From positions 135,854 through 199,853 of the forward strand of contig CAYLHG010000002.1 in NCBI GenBank assembly GCA_964383495.1: a DNA stretch of 64,000 bases, read 5' to 3'. This DNA is from CAWKDC01 sp964383495. Lineage in GTDB: Bacteria > Pseudomonadota > Gammaproteobacteria > JABCZS01. The position numbers and the translations under genes were made by a program. The notes under the pieces are model-generated. The model saw nothing but the letters and a program-made list of their open reading frames with translations. It ran no database searches and was not told the DNA's origin. Below, one piece after another: positions 1 through 8,191 of this stretch; position 1 is the stretch's first letter, and every line of letters starts with the position of its first letter.

Positions 1-483
1 AGCAACAGGTGCATAACGCGCAATACCGCAAGTTGATGCATGTGCACGATGCGCGCTTGCAAAAGCATCCATCACAAACACATCACACAATGCAGCTAAA
101 TGCAAAGCTAACACATCATCATTGGCTTTCTCACCCTTATTAAATCGTACGTTTTCTAATAAGAAAATACGACTGGGTTCATAATCAATGCCATGCTCCC
201 AATCAGACAATAATGTCACAGGATGTTCCAATAATATACTTAACCGTTTCGCAATCGGCGCCAATGAAAAAGCAGGATCACTCATGCCTTCTTTTGGATT
301 ATCTAAATGCGACATCAGTACTACACATGCGCCCGCTTCTAACGCTTGCTGAATAGTGGGAAGTGTTGCACGAATGCGAGCATCGCTGCTAATCTCTCCA
401 TTTTCCATGGGCACATTAAAATCTGCGCGGATTAATACCCGTTTGCCAAATAAATCGACGTCTTTCATTAGGATCATAGTCAC
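1..483 (-). CDS. pgk: Phosphoglycerate kinase, N-terminal part (cut by window edge)
   Basis: This glycolytic and gluconeogenic enzyme transfers phosphate between 1,3-bisphosphoglycerate and ADP in the cytosol. The minus strand reads 161 uninterrupted codons into the window edge. It carries the PGK hallmarks: an N-terminal GKRVLIRADFNVP, then LLENVRFNKGEK, then MDAFASAHRAHAST. Only the N-terminal domain is inside the window (the family is about 390 residues). I chose GTG at 483 because AGAGG lies 8 bases upstream; ATG at 477 or 468 would also work. It sits 12 bases after gap in the same direction, the usual tkt-gap-pgk order, so co-transcription is likely. Confidence 0.93.
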   Translation of the reverse strand, partial: MTMILMKDVDLFGKRVLIRADFNVPMENGEISSDARIRATLPTIQQALEAGACVVLMSHLDNPKEGMSDPAFSLAPIAKRLSILLEHPVTLLSDWEHGIDYEPSRIFLLENVRFNKGEKANDDVLALHLAALCDVFVMDAFASAHRAHASTCGIARYAPVA

Positions 484-495
484 AATGTTATCCTC

Positions 496-1509
496 TTACT
501 TGGCATCCATCATGGCTTTTGTGGTATCGAGCATTCTGTTTGAAAAACCCCATTCATTGTCGTACCATGATAATACTTTGACTAAATTACCAATCACTTT
601 TGTTTGCGTCACATCAAATATCGAAGAGGCAGGATTGTGATTAAAATCAACAGATACTAAAGGTAAATGGTTCACTGCTAAAATGCCTTTTAATGATCCC
701 GTTTCAGCGGCCTTCGCTAAAATATCATTCACTTCATCTACGGTTGTATTCCGAGAAGCCGTAAATGTTAAATCAACGACGGAAACATTGATCACTGGCA
801 CACGCATCGCAAAACCATCCATTTTGCCACTCAATTCTGGCAATACTAATCCAATGGCTGCAGCAGCACCCGTTTTGGTTGGAATCATGCTTTGTGTAGC
901 AGAACGTGCGCGGCGCACATCTGAATGGTACACATCTGTGAGTACTTGATCATTCGTATATGCATGAATCGTTGTCATTAAACCTTGTTCAATGCCCAAT
1001 TTTTCTTGCAAAGGCTTTACTAAAGGCGCTAAACAATTAGTAGTGCAGGAAGCATTTGAAACAACTGTATCAGTTGCTTTCAATGTGTAATGATTGACAC
1101 CGTATACAATCGTTGCATCAACTTTGTCAGAGGCAGGTGCTGAGATCAACACTTTCTTTGCACCGGCTTGTAAATGTGCAGATGCTTTTTCTTTGGTGGT
1201 GAAAATGCCTGTGCATTCATGTACCACATCTACTTTTTGTTGTGCCCAAGGCAATTTGGAGGGGTCACGCTCTGATGTGACAGGAATTTTATCTCCATTC
1301 ACCACCAAACAATTGCCCTCTACTTTTATTTCACCAGGAAAAGGGCCGTGTGCAGTATCGAAACGTGTTAAATGCGCTAAAATTTCTGCATTTCCTAAAT
1401 CATTAATACCGACAATTTCAAATGCATCGCGCCGCTTTCCTTCATATAAAGCACGCAAAATGTTACGCCCAATACGCCCATAGCCATTAATGGCGATGCG
1501 AATAGTCAT
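496..1509 (-). CDS. gap: Glyceraldehyde-3-phosphate dehydrogenase, type I
   Basis: This enzyme oxidises glyceraldehyde 3-phosphate to 1,3-bisphosphoglycerate with NAD(P). At 337 residues it is full length. The N-terminal Rossmann motif INGYGRIGRN is at residues 7-16, the catalytic cysteine is Cys155 in SNASCTTNC, and the partner His182 is in TIHAYTNDQ. The GINDLGNAEILAHLTRFDT segment resembles Legionella-type Gap more than E. coli GapA. The start is fixed by AAGGAGAGG upstream. The gene lies between tkt (102-base gap) and pgk (12-base gap). The leader contains a short motif that recurs upstream of the hydrolase near 39.7 kb. Confidence 0.95.
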   Translation of the reverse strand: MTIRIAINGYGRIGRNILRALYEGKRRDAFEIVGINDLGNAEILAHLTRFDTAHGPFPGEIKVEGNCLVVNGDKIPVTSERDPSKLPWAQQKVDVVHECTGIFTTKEKASAHLQAGAKKVLISAPASDKVDATIVYGVNHYTLKATDTVVSNASCTTNCLAPLVKPLQEKLGIEQGLMTTIHAYTNDQVLTDVYHSDVRRARSATQSMIPTKTGAAAAIGLVLPELSGKMDGFAMRVPVINVSVVDLTFTASRNTTVDEVNDILAKAAETGSLKGILAVNHLPLVSVDFNHNPASSIFDVTQTKVIGNLVKVLSWYDNEWGFSNRMLDTTKAMMDAK

Positions 1510-1544
1510 GTTTACCTCTCCTTATCGTACAAGCAATCTTGCAT

Positions 1545-1583
1545 AAAAACCCCGCGGCCTTTGGCCACTGCCTTGCCCGGATC
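1545..1583 (-). repeat. Leader motif upstream of gap, copy 1
   Basis: A 39-base segment 36 bases ahead of the gap start. On the minus strand it runs GATC, a GGCC-AAA-GGCC mini-hairpin, then GCGGGGTTTTT. An imperfect second copy (roughly 80% alike over its 3' 30 bases, by eye) lies at 39735-39772, also just ahead of a minus-strand gene. Hairpin plus G-run plus T-run resembles an intrinsic terminator or attenuator, but its function is unknown. Confidence 0.45.
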
Positions 1584-1611
1584 AAGTCCAGACCAGGCTT
1601 TAAAAGGGCAG

Positions 1612-3597
1612 TCATATGTTTGATTGACACAAATCTAATAAATGTGCTGCAGTTAAGCCCATCGTTTCATATACTTTCAGACCAGGCGCAGAGTACCCGA
1701 AATCTTCCAACCCTAATACCGCTTCTACCGGCACCCAGCGCAACCAACTGTCTTTCACACCGGCTTCTACAGCAATACGGCGCACGCCTTTTGGCAATAC
1801 AGTATCTTGATACGCTTTTTCTTGTTGCCGAAATAATTCCATACACGGCATTGAGACCACACGCACGCCGATTTGTTTTTCTTCTAATGCTTGTTTCGCG
1901 GTCATCGCAAGTTCAATTTCTGATCCAGTGGCTAAGATCACTAATTTGAGCGGTGCGACATGTTCACTTAAAATATATCCACCTTTTTGAATATCATTCA
2001 ATTGCGTGCTCGTACGCGATTGTGCTGGAAGGTTTTGTCGGCTCAATGCCAATACCGATGGGCCATGATATTGCAACGCTTTTTCCCACGCGACAGCTGT
2101 TTCAGCCGTGTCACAAGGGCGCCAAACATGTACGCGTGGAATAATGCGCAAACTGGCTAAATGTTCAATCGGTTGATGTGTGGGGCCATCTTCGCCGACA
2201 CCAATAGAATCATGTGTGAGCACATAAATCACACGTTGCCGCATGAGTGCAGATAAACGAATGGCATTTCTAGCATAATCAGAAAATACCAAAAAAGTAC
2301 CGCCAAAGGGAATGATTCCACCATGCAAAGCTAATCCGTTCATGATTCCTGCCATGCCGAACTCACGCACACCATATTCAATATAATTTCCACCAGGATT
2401 GTCCGGCGTGATCATACTTGTATCAGTACAAGTAGTTAAATTAGAAACAGAAAGATCAGCTGATCCTCCTAGACATTCTGGGACATGTTTTGTAATGTAT
2501 TCAATGCATAATTGTGATGATTTTCGCGTCGCAATTGATTTGTTATTATGTTGGCAATCTTGGATAAATTGCGCAAAACTCTCTTTGAAATGATCAGGCA
2601 ATTTACCTGATAATACACGTTTATATTCTTTGGCTTCTTCAGGATATTTCGTTTCATACGCTTTCATCAACGCATCCCATTCCTGATGCGATTTTTTTCC
2701 TTTTTCAATACCATCCCAATCTTTCTTAACCTGCTCGGGCAAATCAAATGGAACATGTTCTTGCCATTTTAATTGTTCACGCGTGCGTACAATTTCTTCT
2801 TTTCCTAACGGCGAACCGTGTGTTTTGGATGTGCCTGCAACAGAAGGCGCTCCAAACCCAATAATAGTACGTGCGCAAATTAATGTCGGTTTCGAAGTTT
2901 GCGCTTTAGCTTCTACGAATGCTTTATGGATTGCTTGTGCGTCATGACCATCAATGGAAATCACATGCCAACCATATGATGCAAACCGTTTCGGAATATC
3001 TTCACTAAACCAAGGCGCAACAGGACCGTCAATGGAAATACCATTATTATCCCACACAGCAATCAATTTATTTAATTGTTGCGTGCCTGCAAGCGATGCC
3101 GCTTCATGAGACAACCCTTCCATCATGCAACCATCACCCATAAAAACATAGGTGTGATGGTCCACAATATCGAAACCAGGGCGGTTAAACCGCGCTGCCA
3201 ACACCCTTTCAGCGAGAGCCATTCCCACTGCATTACAAATGCCTGCGCCTAGAGGGCCGGTGCTGGTTTCTACGCCAGGCGTATCGCCATATTCTGGATG
3301 GCCCGGCGTTTTACTGTGTAATTGGCGAAAGGCTTTCAAATCGTCCACAGAAACGTCATAGCCCGTTAAATGCAACACACTGTACAACAGCATGGAACCA
3401 TGCCCATTAGAGAGGACAAAGCGGTCCCGATCTGGCCAGGTAGGGTTTCGAGGATCATGTTTCAAAAAATCTAACCAAAGCACTTCAGCAAGATCAGCCA
3501 TGCCCATTGGCATACCAGGATGCCCAGAATCCGCTTGCTGCACAGCATCCATACTCAACACACGGATAGCATTTGCACGTTCAAAATGTGTAGACAT
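1612..3597 (-). CDS. tkt: Transketolase
   Basis: This thiamine-diphosphate enzyme of the non-oxidative pentose phosphate pathway moves two-carbon units between sugar phosphates. From the chosen ATG it is 661 residues, the usual length. SGHPGMPMGMA is near residue 24 and the ThDP motif GDGCMMEG starts at residue 154, as in E. coli. The pyrimidine-domain segment VGEDGPTHQPIEHLASLR is also present. An upstream in-frame ATG at 3645 exists, but AAAGGGACCTC directly before 3597 and family alignment favour the shorter start. The gene begins 13 bases after the desaturase stop and heads the tkt-gap-pgk block. Confidence 0.95.
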   Translation of the reverse strand: MSTHFERANAIRVLSMDAVQQADSGHPGMPMGMADLAEVLWLDFLKHDPRNPTWPDRDRFVLSNGHGSMLLYSVLHLTGYDVSVDDLKAFRQLHSKTPGHPEYGDTPGVETSTGPLGAGICNAVGMALAERVLAARFNRPGFDIVDHHTYVFMGDGCMMEGLSHEAASLAGTQQLNKLIAVWDNNGISIDGPVAPWFSEDIPKRFASYGWHVISIDGHDAQAIHKAFVEAKAQTSKPTLICARTIIGFGAPSVAGTSKTHGSPLGKEEIVRTREQLKWQEHVPFDLPEQVKKDWDGIEKGKKSHQEWDALMKAYETKYPEEAKEYKRVLSGKLPDHFKESFAQFIQDCQHNNKSIATRKSSQLCIEYITKHVPECLGGSADLSVSNLTTCTDTSMITPDNPGGNYIEYGVREFGMAGIMNGLALHGGIIPFGGTFLVFSDYARNAIRLSALMRQRVIYVLTHDSIGVGEDGPTHQPIEHLASLRIIPRVHVWRPCDTAETAVAWEKALQYHGPSVLALSRQNLPAQSRTSTQLNDIQKGGYILSEHVAPLKLVILATGSEIELAMTAKQALEEKQIGVRVVSMPCMELFRQQEKAYQDTVLPKGVRRIAVEAGVKDSWLRWVPVEAVLGLEDFGYSAPGLKVYETMGLTAAHLLDLCQSNI

Positions 3598-3610
3598 GAG
3601 GTCCCTTTCT

Positions 3611-4753
3611 TTATACAGCGACGGCGCTCCGTAAGCGTTGAGCAAATTGGCTTAATGCCGCAATGCCAGTTGCTTCCGCTTCATGAATCCAAGCTTGCAC
3701 AGATTCAAGCAGCTCTTTTTGTGTAGCTGTTGTTTTGTCCCACAAACTGTGTAGGCGACGTTTGAAATCGTACACAATGCGGACCTCGTGATCAGCTTCC
3801 AGCGCACGCTCTAGAAATTTTTTACCTTCCGCATCAATCAAACATTCCTCACGGATGAGCAATGCTTTTGTGCGGGAGCAAGTACGCACCTGCGCAACGA
3901 CAGGGGCAATTACATCTCGTGCATAATGCGCCATCACCGCAAAACGATTTGAAAATAATGCTGTGACAGTATCTAAATCAATCGCATTCTTTTCTGCATG
4001 ATAAATCAACGCTGGCGGAATGCGTTTAGGACGTGCCAACCCTACTTTAGAGAATAGAGTAATGTACATCCAGCCTAAATCAAACTCCCAAGGCTTCACC
4101 GAAAATTTTGCAGACGTTCCAAACGTATGATGGTTATTATGTAACTCTTCGCCACACAATATAATACCTATCGGTGAAATATTACGCGCTGCATCTGGGC
4201 ATTCAAAGTTACGGTATCCCCAAAAATGCCCAATACCGTTTACCACACCCGCTGCAGCAACAGGGGACCACAACATTTGCACACACCAAATAGCAATGCC
4301 TGGCACGCCTAACAAAAGCAAATTGACCAAAAACATAAGCTTAATACCCAACGCGCTGTGCTTTGTGTATAAATTACGCTCCAACCAATCATCCGGTGTG
4401 CCTTGCCCGTAACGCTCCATGGTTTCCGGGTTACGCGCTTCTTTGCGATACAATTCTGCGCCAAAAAATAGTACGGTGCTCAGCCCGAGTACTTGAGGAC
4501 TGTGAGGATCATCTTCTGTTTCACATTTTGCATGATGCTTGCGGTGAATTGCTGTCCACTGCTTCGTCACAATACCTGTTGTCATCCATAATACAAAACG
4601 ACATAGGTGCATGATACTGGGATGTAAATCAAGCGCCCGATGCGCCATGGCGCGATGCAAAAACAAAGTGATCGCAAGATTCGTTACATGAAGCGAAAGT
4701 GCTACAACAATAAAATAGCCCCACCAAGGGAGATCAAGAATTCCATAGAACAT
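3611..4753 (-). CDS. Membrane acyl-lipid/acyl-CoA delta-9 desaturase (DesA-type)
   Basis: This is a membrane di-iron fatty acid desaturase that introduces a double bond into acyl chains. The three histidine boxes are HRAMAHR, HRKHH and HNNHH, set among hydrophobic segments (WWGYFIVVALSLHV near the N terminus, then LMFLVNLLLLGVPGIAIW). The length of about 380 residues fits Pseudomonas DesA/DesB-type enzymes. The C-terminal 110 residues are soluble (LHSLWDKTT, WIHEAEATGIAAL) and recall the C-terminal part of ISL3 transposases. From memory this tail also occurs in other gammaproteobacterial desaturases, so I do not read it as a new fusion. I preferred ATG at 4753 because AGAGAG precedes it; ATG at 4786 lacks a ribosome site. 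Electron donor and positional specificity cannot be read from the sequence. Confidence 0.85.
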   Translation of the reverse strand: MFYGILDLPWWGYFIVVALSLHVTNLAITLFLHRAMAHRALDLHPSIMHLCRFVLWMTTGIVTKQWTAIHRKHHAKCETEDDPHSPQVLGLSTVLFFGAELYRKEARNPETMERYGQGTPDDWLERNLYTKHSALGIKLMFLVNLLLLGVPGIAIWCVQMLWSPVAAAGVVNGIGHFWGYRNFECPDAARNISPIGIILCGEELHNNHHTFGTSAKFSVKPWEFDLGWMYITLFSKVGLARPKRIPPALIYHAEKNAIDLDTVTALFSNRFAVMAHYARDVIAPVVAQVRTCSRTKALLIREECLIDAEGKKFLERALEADHEVRIVYDFKRRLHSLWDKTTATQKELLESVQAWIHEAEATGIAALSQFAQRLRSAVAV

Positions 4754-4834
4754 AAGTATACTCTCTGGTAACCAAGTTATCATCATTATATATGGGTTGA
4801 GCTGAAATTAGCAAGTATATTTAAAATCAATAAG

Positions 4835-5974
4835 TTACAACGAATTCAGATGCTTTTCTGACCCAATAGCGCCCGTTAACCACGATCCTAAGCATAATCC
4901 ATAGCATCCGAGTATCAGCAAGGCCATTCCCACCGCCCCCCAAGCGCTTACAAGCCCCATACAAAAGGTTCCTACAAAACCTACCAAGGCCAAATAAAAC
5001 GCTACCCATCCAGCCGCAGTTCCTGCTTTGTCACCATGCGCTTTAAATATCAATGAAAAAGATAAGGGGTAAATAGCCCCATTCGAAAAAGCAGTGATCG
5101 CATAAGGAACCAATATCTGCCAGACACTTTTAACAGGCCAATACATGACGCTCGCGCATAAAACAATACTGCCCACGATGGCTACCACTATAACGTAACA
5201 CAACGCCTTTTGCTTACCGAATGTTCTTCCCATCCATGCACTCAATGCACCTCCAAGCATAAAGGTTAATGTTTGAGGAATAATGAATGGCCCTATTAAA
5301 GATTCCGGCAAGTTTAAACGATGTAATGCAAAGGGAAATTCTGCGAGAAAAATATAAAATGCTGCGCTTGATAAACAAATCAACCCTACGTTTCCAATAA
5401 AAATAGGACACGACATTAACTTTGTAGCATTTACAAAATAAGTTTTGAGTGCTAAAGCCTGCCGGCGCTCTACCGGCAACGTTTCTTGTAACCAACTGAT
5501 TGTCATCATGAATAAAAACAAACCTAACACTGCAGTGAATAAAAAAGTAGATTGAAATCCGAACGTGCTGAGTAAAAAAGCGCCTAACATCGGCATGAAA
5601 ATAGGAGATAATGCCGTGAAAGGAAAGATCCAGGCGAAAAAAATATCTCGTCGATGCAGTGCTAATGCATCCACTAAAATACTTTGCCACAATGCTGCGG
5701 GTGCACACACGCCTACTGCTTGCAAGAAACGCATTATCCATAACCATTCAACCGTAGAGACGATAGCACAAGCGCATGAAGCCAGAATAAATAAAGAAAG
5801 GCTTACTATTAAAATAATGCGCCGCCCTATGCTATCCGACAATGCACCCCAGAACACTTGCCCAATAGCCATGCCTAATAAATAGGCACTCACGCTTTGT
5901 TGAATATCGCCTGAAGTTGTATTGAAAAAAGATTGAAGCGTCACGAAAATAGGAAGCGTCATATCCAACGCCAA
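4835..5974 (-). CDS. Bcr/CflA-type MFS drug efflux transporter, 5' end uncertain or frameshifted
   Basis: This is a predicted inner-membrane proton-coupled exporter. ALDMTLPIFVTLQ corresponds to the end of TM1 in Bcr-type proteins (usually IDMYLPALP). GQVFWGALSDSIGRR is the MFS loop 2-3 motif, and further hydrophobic helices follow to the C terminus. The frame from TTG at 5974 starts inside TM1. It stays open upstream to about 6095, adding a plausible TM1 (KILFAYTALLATLPF), but has no ATG or GTG there. An ATG at 6098, overlapping the dsbA-like stop (TAATG), and another at 6056 lie in a different frame that joins this one if the C5 tract at 6037-6041 loses one base. So the gene is probably coupled to the upstream gene and is either frameshifted, misassembled, or started unusually. 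Substrate unknown. Confidence 0.72.
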   Translation of the reverse strand: MALDMTLPIFVTLQSFFNTTSGDIQQSVSAYLLGMAIGQVFWGALSDSIGRRIILIVSLSLFILASCACAIVSTVEWLWIMRFLQAVGVCAPAALWQSILVDALALHRRDIFFAWIFPFTALSPIFMPMLGAFLLSTFGFQSTFLFTAVLGLFLFMMTISWLQETLPVERRQALALKTYFVNATKLMSCPIFIGNVGLICLSSAAFYIFLAEFPFALHRLNLPESLIGPFIIPQTLTFMLGGALSAWMGRTFGKQKALCYVIVVAIVGSIVLCASVMYWPVKSVWQILVPYAITAFSNGAIYPLSFSLIFKAHGDKAGTAAGWVAFYLALVGFVGTFCMGLVSAWGAVGMALLILGCYGLCLGSWLTGAIGSEKHLNSL

Positions 5975-6097
5975 AAATGGTAGCGTGGCGAGGAGAGCAG
6001 TGTATGCGAAAAGGATTTTTGTATTGATGGTTAAAACCCCCGCGCGACGGGCGCATGCTTGCCCTAGGATGATATGCCCGACAAGAAGCGGTTGTCA

Positions 6098-6853
6098 TTA
6101 CTGTTTCACTGGATCAAAATCAATTTTTTGCGTATTTGAAGTAAATGTTTCCTTGTTCACCAGAAAATTCACTACGTCTACTAATTGTTCTAGACCACCC
6201 GACATTTGTACATCGGTGTAATATTTACCAGCAACGACAAAAGAAGGAATAGCACGAATATCATAAGCTTTTGCCATCAACTCACTTTGCTTCATGCGAC
6301 GGCGCACATCAAAACTATTATATACAGCATCAAAATCTTTCGGCTGTACGCTTAATTGCGTTTGAAAAAATGTGCGCAGCTTCTCTTGCGTACTTAAATC
6401 CTCACCTTCCGAGTGAACTGCAAAAAAGATTTTATGGTGCCCTTCTTTTAAAACATTCTCATACTTTTTATGCTTCATTTCGCTCAAAGCCTGTGCAATG
6501 TAAAAAGCACGCGCATACTGGTCCCACCCTGGGTGCGTCCACGCCACCGGAATATCCACGAAATCCACTAAATTTTGTGATTTCTTCTCTTCGTACCATT
6601 TGCTGACCAATGGCTCTTCACGGCTGCAAACAGGGCAACCATAATTAAAAAATTGCCATACACCTACTTGGTTTTTAGGCACTTCTGCTAATAACGCTTT
6701 TACAGTAGGATCTTGCATGGCTTGTGGCGCTACAAGGCGGTACTGCTTCCCTTCTACAAAAGCTAGCTCTTGAATTTCCATCGCTGCCTCAGCGGCAAAT
6801 AATGATGGCACGAAAAGCCATAACGCCAATATTTTTTTCATCCATTGCATCAT
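6098..6853 (-). CDS. DsbA-like periplasmic thiol:disulfide oxidoreductase
   Basis: This is a predicted exported thioredoxin-fold protein. There is a signal peptide (MKKILALWLFVPSLFA), the active site Cys73-Pro-Val-Cys76 in NYGCPVCSREEP, an inserted helical region, and the cis-proline loop AIPSFVV. The dipeptide is PV rather than the PH of classic DsbA, so redox potential may differ. Length (251) exceeds E. coli DsbA (208). ATG at 6853 follows GAGGGAG; an ATG at 6874 overlaps the cytochrome c4 stop and is an alternative. It directly follows cytochrome c4, an arrangement common in gammaproteobacteria where DsbA supports periplasmic proteins. No DsbB is seen here. Confidence 0.85.
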   Translation of the reverse strand: MMQWMKKILALWLFVPSLFAAEAAMEIQELAFVEGKQYRLVAPQAMQDPTVKALLAEVPKNQVGVWQFFNYGCPVCSREEPLVSKWYEEKKSQNLVDFVDIPVAWTHPGWDQYARAFYIAQALSEMKHKKYENVLKEGHHKIFFAVHSEGEDLSTQEKLRTFFQTQLSVQPKDFDAVYNSFDVRRRMKQSELMAKAYDIRAIPSFVVAGKYYTDVQMSGGLEQLVDVVNFLVNKETFTSNTQKIDFDPVKQ

Positions 6854-6873
6854 GCTCTCCCTCATCTCAATCA

Positions 6874-7515
6874 TTAATGTAATCCTGAAATATAGCTTGC
6901 CACCGCTTTCATGTCATCCGTCGACATCTCAGCAGTCACTCCATGCATCATACCATTGTAACCGCCATCACGCTGCCCTTCACGAAAAGCTTGAAGCTGT
7001 GTTAACACATATTCAGCGTTTTGCCCAGCCAACGCAGGAAACCCCGCCAATGCGTTGCCCTCTCCTTGAGGTCCATGGCAACCTGAACATGCTGGTACGT
7101 TTGAATCTGTCAGACCGCCACGGTAAATGCGCTGCCCACGTTGTACCAATGCGGGATCTGCTTGAGCATGAACGCGAGGCTCCGCACTGTAATAAGCAGC
7201 CAAATCAGCCATATCTTGCTCACTCAAAGGTGCTGCCATTCCCATCATGATGGGGTTATTACGTGGCCCCGTTGCGCCTTGTTTAAACGCCACCAGTGAA
7301 TTATACAAATAAACGGCATCTTGGCCGCCTAAATTGGGGTACGCCGGCAACAATGCCTTTCCATCTGCACCATGGCAAGTTGCGCACGTGGTTGATATTT
7401 GTTTCCCGTGTTCTGCATTTCCCACGGGCATAACCGCTGCCACAGCCGCTGATGCCATGATTGCAAGACACATACTGATGATGAATGAACGAAAGTAAGT
7501 CAACTTAGCCCCCAC
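6874..7515 (-). CDS. Dihaem cytochrome c4
   Basis: This is a periplasmic electron carrier to terminal oxidases. A signal peptide (FIISMCLAIMASAAVAA) is followed by two cytochrome c domains with haem motifs CATCH (Cys44, Cys47, His48) and CSGCH (Cys143, Cys146, His147). Candidate methionine ligands are in NPIMMGMA and NGMMHG. At 213 residues it matches the c4 family. The start is GTG at 7515; TTG four codons further in is also possible. The gene shares TAATG with the following DsbA-like gene, suggesting translational coupling. It is divergent from engB, with about 70 bases between the starts. Confidence 0.92.
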   Translation of the reverse strand: MGAKLTYFRSFIISMCLAIMASAAVAAVMPVGNAEHGKQISTTCATCHGADGKALLPAYPNLGGQDAVYLYNSLVAFKQGATGPRNNPIMMGMAAPLSEQDMADLAAYYSAEPRVHAQADPALVQRGQRIYRGGLTDSNVPACSGCHGPQGEGNALAGFPALAGQNAEYVLTQLQAFREGQRDGGYNGMMHGVTAEMSTDDMKAVASYISGLH

Positions 7516-7585
7516 ATATCTTATTGCTACCAGCCGCCTACTACTGTAGACTTTGCCATTCTATCTTATTTTGAGGACATTGGGT

Positions 7586-8191
7586 ATGAGTATTGCTCCG
7601 TACCAACAAGCTACTTTTTTAAGAAGTGCAGCTTCACTCAACGACCTCACGCCGGACATTGGCGCGGAAGTAGCCTTTATTGGGCGGTCTAACGCTGGCA
7701 AATCCAGTGCTATTAATTGGCTATGTGGACAAAAACAGTTGGCCCGCGTTTCTAATACGCCGGGGCGCACTCAGTTGATTAATATTTTTGCATTAGATAT
7801 TACGCGTCACTTAATCGATTTACCCGGATATGGTTTTGCAAAAGCATCTCGGGAAGCCCAAACTAAATGGAAACATTTAATTGACGCTTATTTACACCAT
7901 CGTCAATGTTTAAAAGGGCTAGTGCTATTGATGGATATTCGCCATCCATTACAATCCAGCGATCAATATTTATTACAATGGTGCGAAGAAATTCGCATGC
8001 CTGTTCGCATTTTGCTGTCTAAAGCAGATAAGCTCAGCTATAGTGCCGCTCAAAAAACACTCAAAGAAATTGAAAAAAAAGTAAACCCAGAAATTTGTGC
8101 AGTGCAATTATTTTCTACGCTAAAAAAACAGGGGCTGGATGAATTAATTCTGCAATTGGATTACTGGTTAGGCATTGAGCGAATTTCCTAA
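7586..8191 (+). CDS. engB: Ribosome biogenesis GTPase EngB/YsxC
   Basis: This is a TRAFAC-class GTPase needed for assembly of the large ribosomal subunit. It is 201 residues long with the G1 motif GRSNAGKS (33-40), the NTPGRTQ switch, the G3 motif DLPG (78-81) and the G4-like LSKADK. ATG at 7586 is chosen because GAGGA precedes it and MSIAPYQQATF matches family N termini; an in-frame ATG at 7553 is less likely. Its 3' end overlaps the convergent hipA stop by 24 bases. It is often found beside cytochrome c4 in gammaproteobacteria, as here. Confidence 0.95.
   Translation: MSIAPYQQATFLRSAASLNDLTPDIGAEVAFIGRSNAGKSSAINWLCGQKQLARVSNTPGRTQLINIFALDITRHLIDLPGYGFAKASREAQTKWKHLIDAYLHHRQCLKGLVLLMDIRHPLQSSDQYLLQWCEEIRMPVRILLSKADKLSYSAAQKTLKEIEKKVNPEICAVQLFSTLKKQGLDELILQLDYWLGIERIS

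Noticed and set aside
3611..3950. Transposase fragment fused to the desaturase
   Set aside because: The C-terminal text resembles ISL3 transposases but, from memory, is a usual part of gammaproteobacterial DesA-type proteins; no IS ends are seen.
5214..5747. 177-residue minus-strand frame
   Set aside because: It is a shifted frame fully inside the MFS transporter, rich in Phe/Tyr/Arg with no sensible domain.
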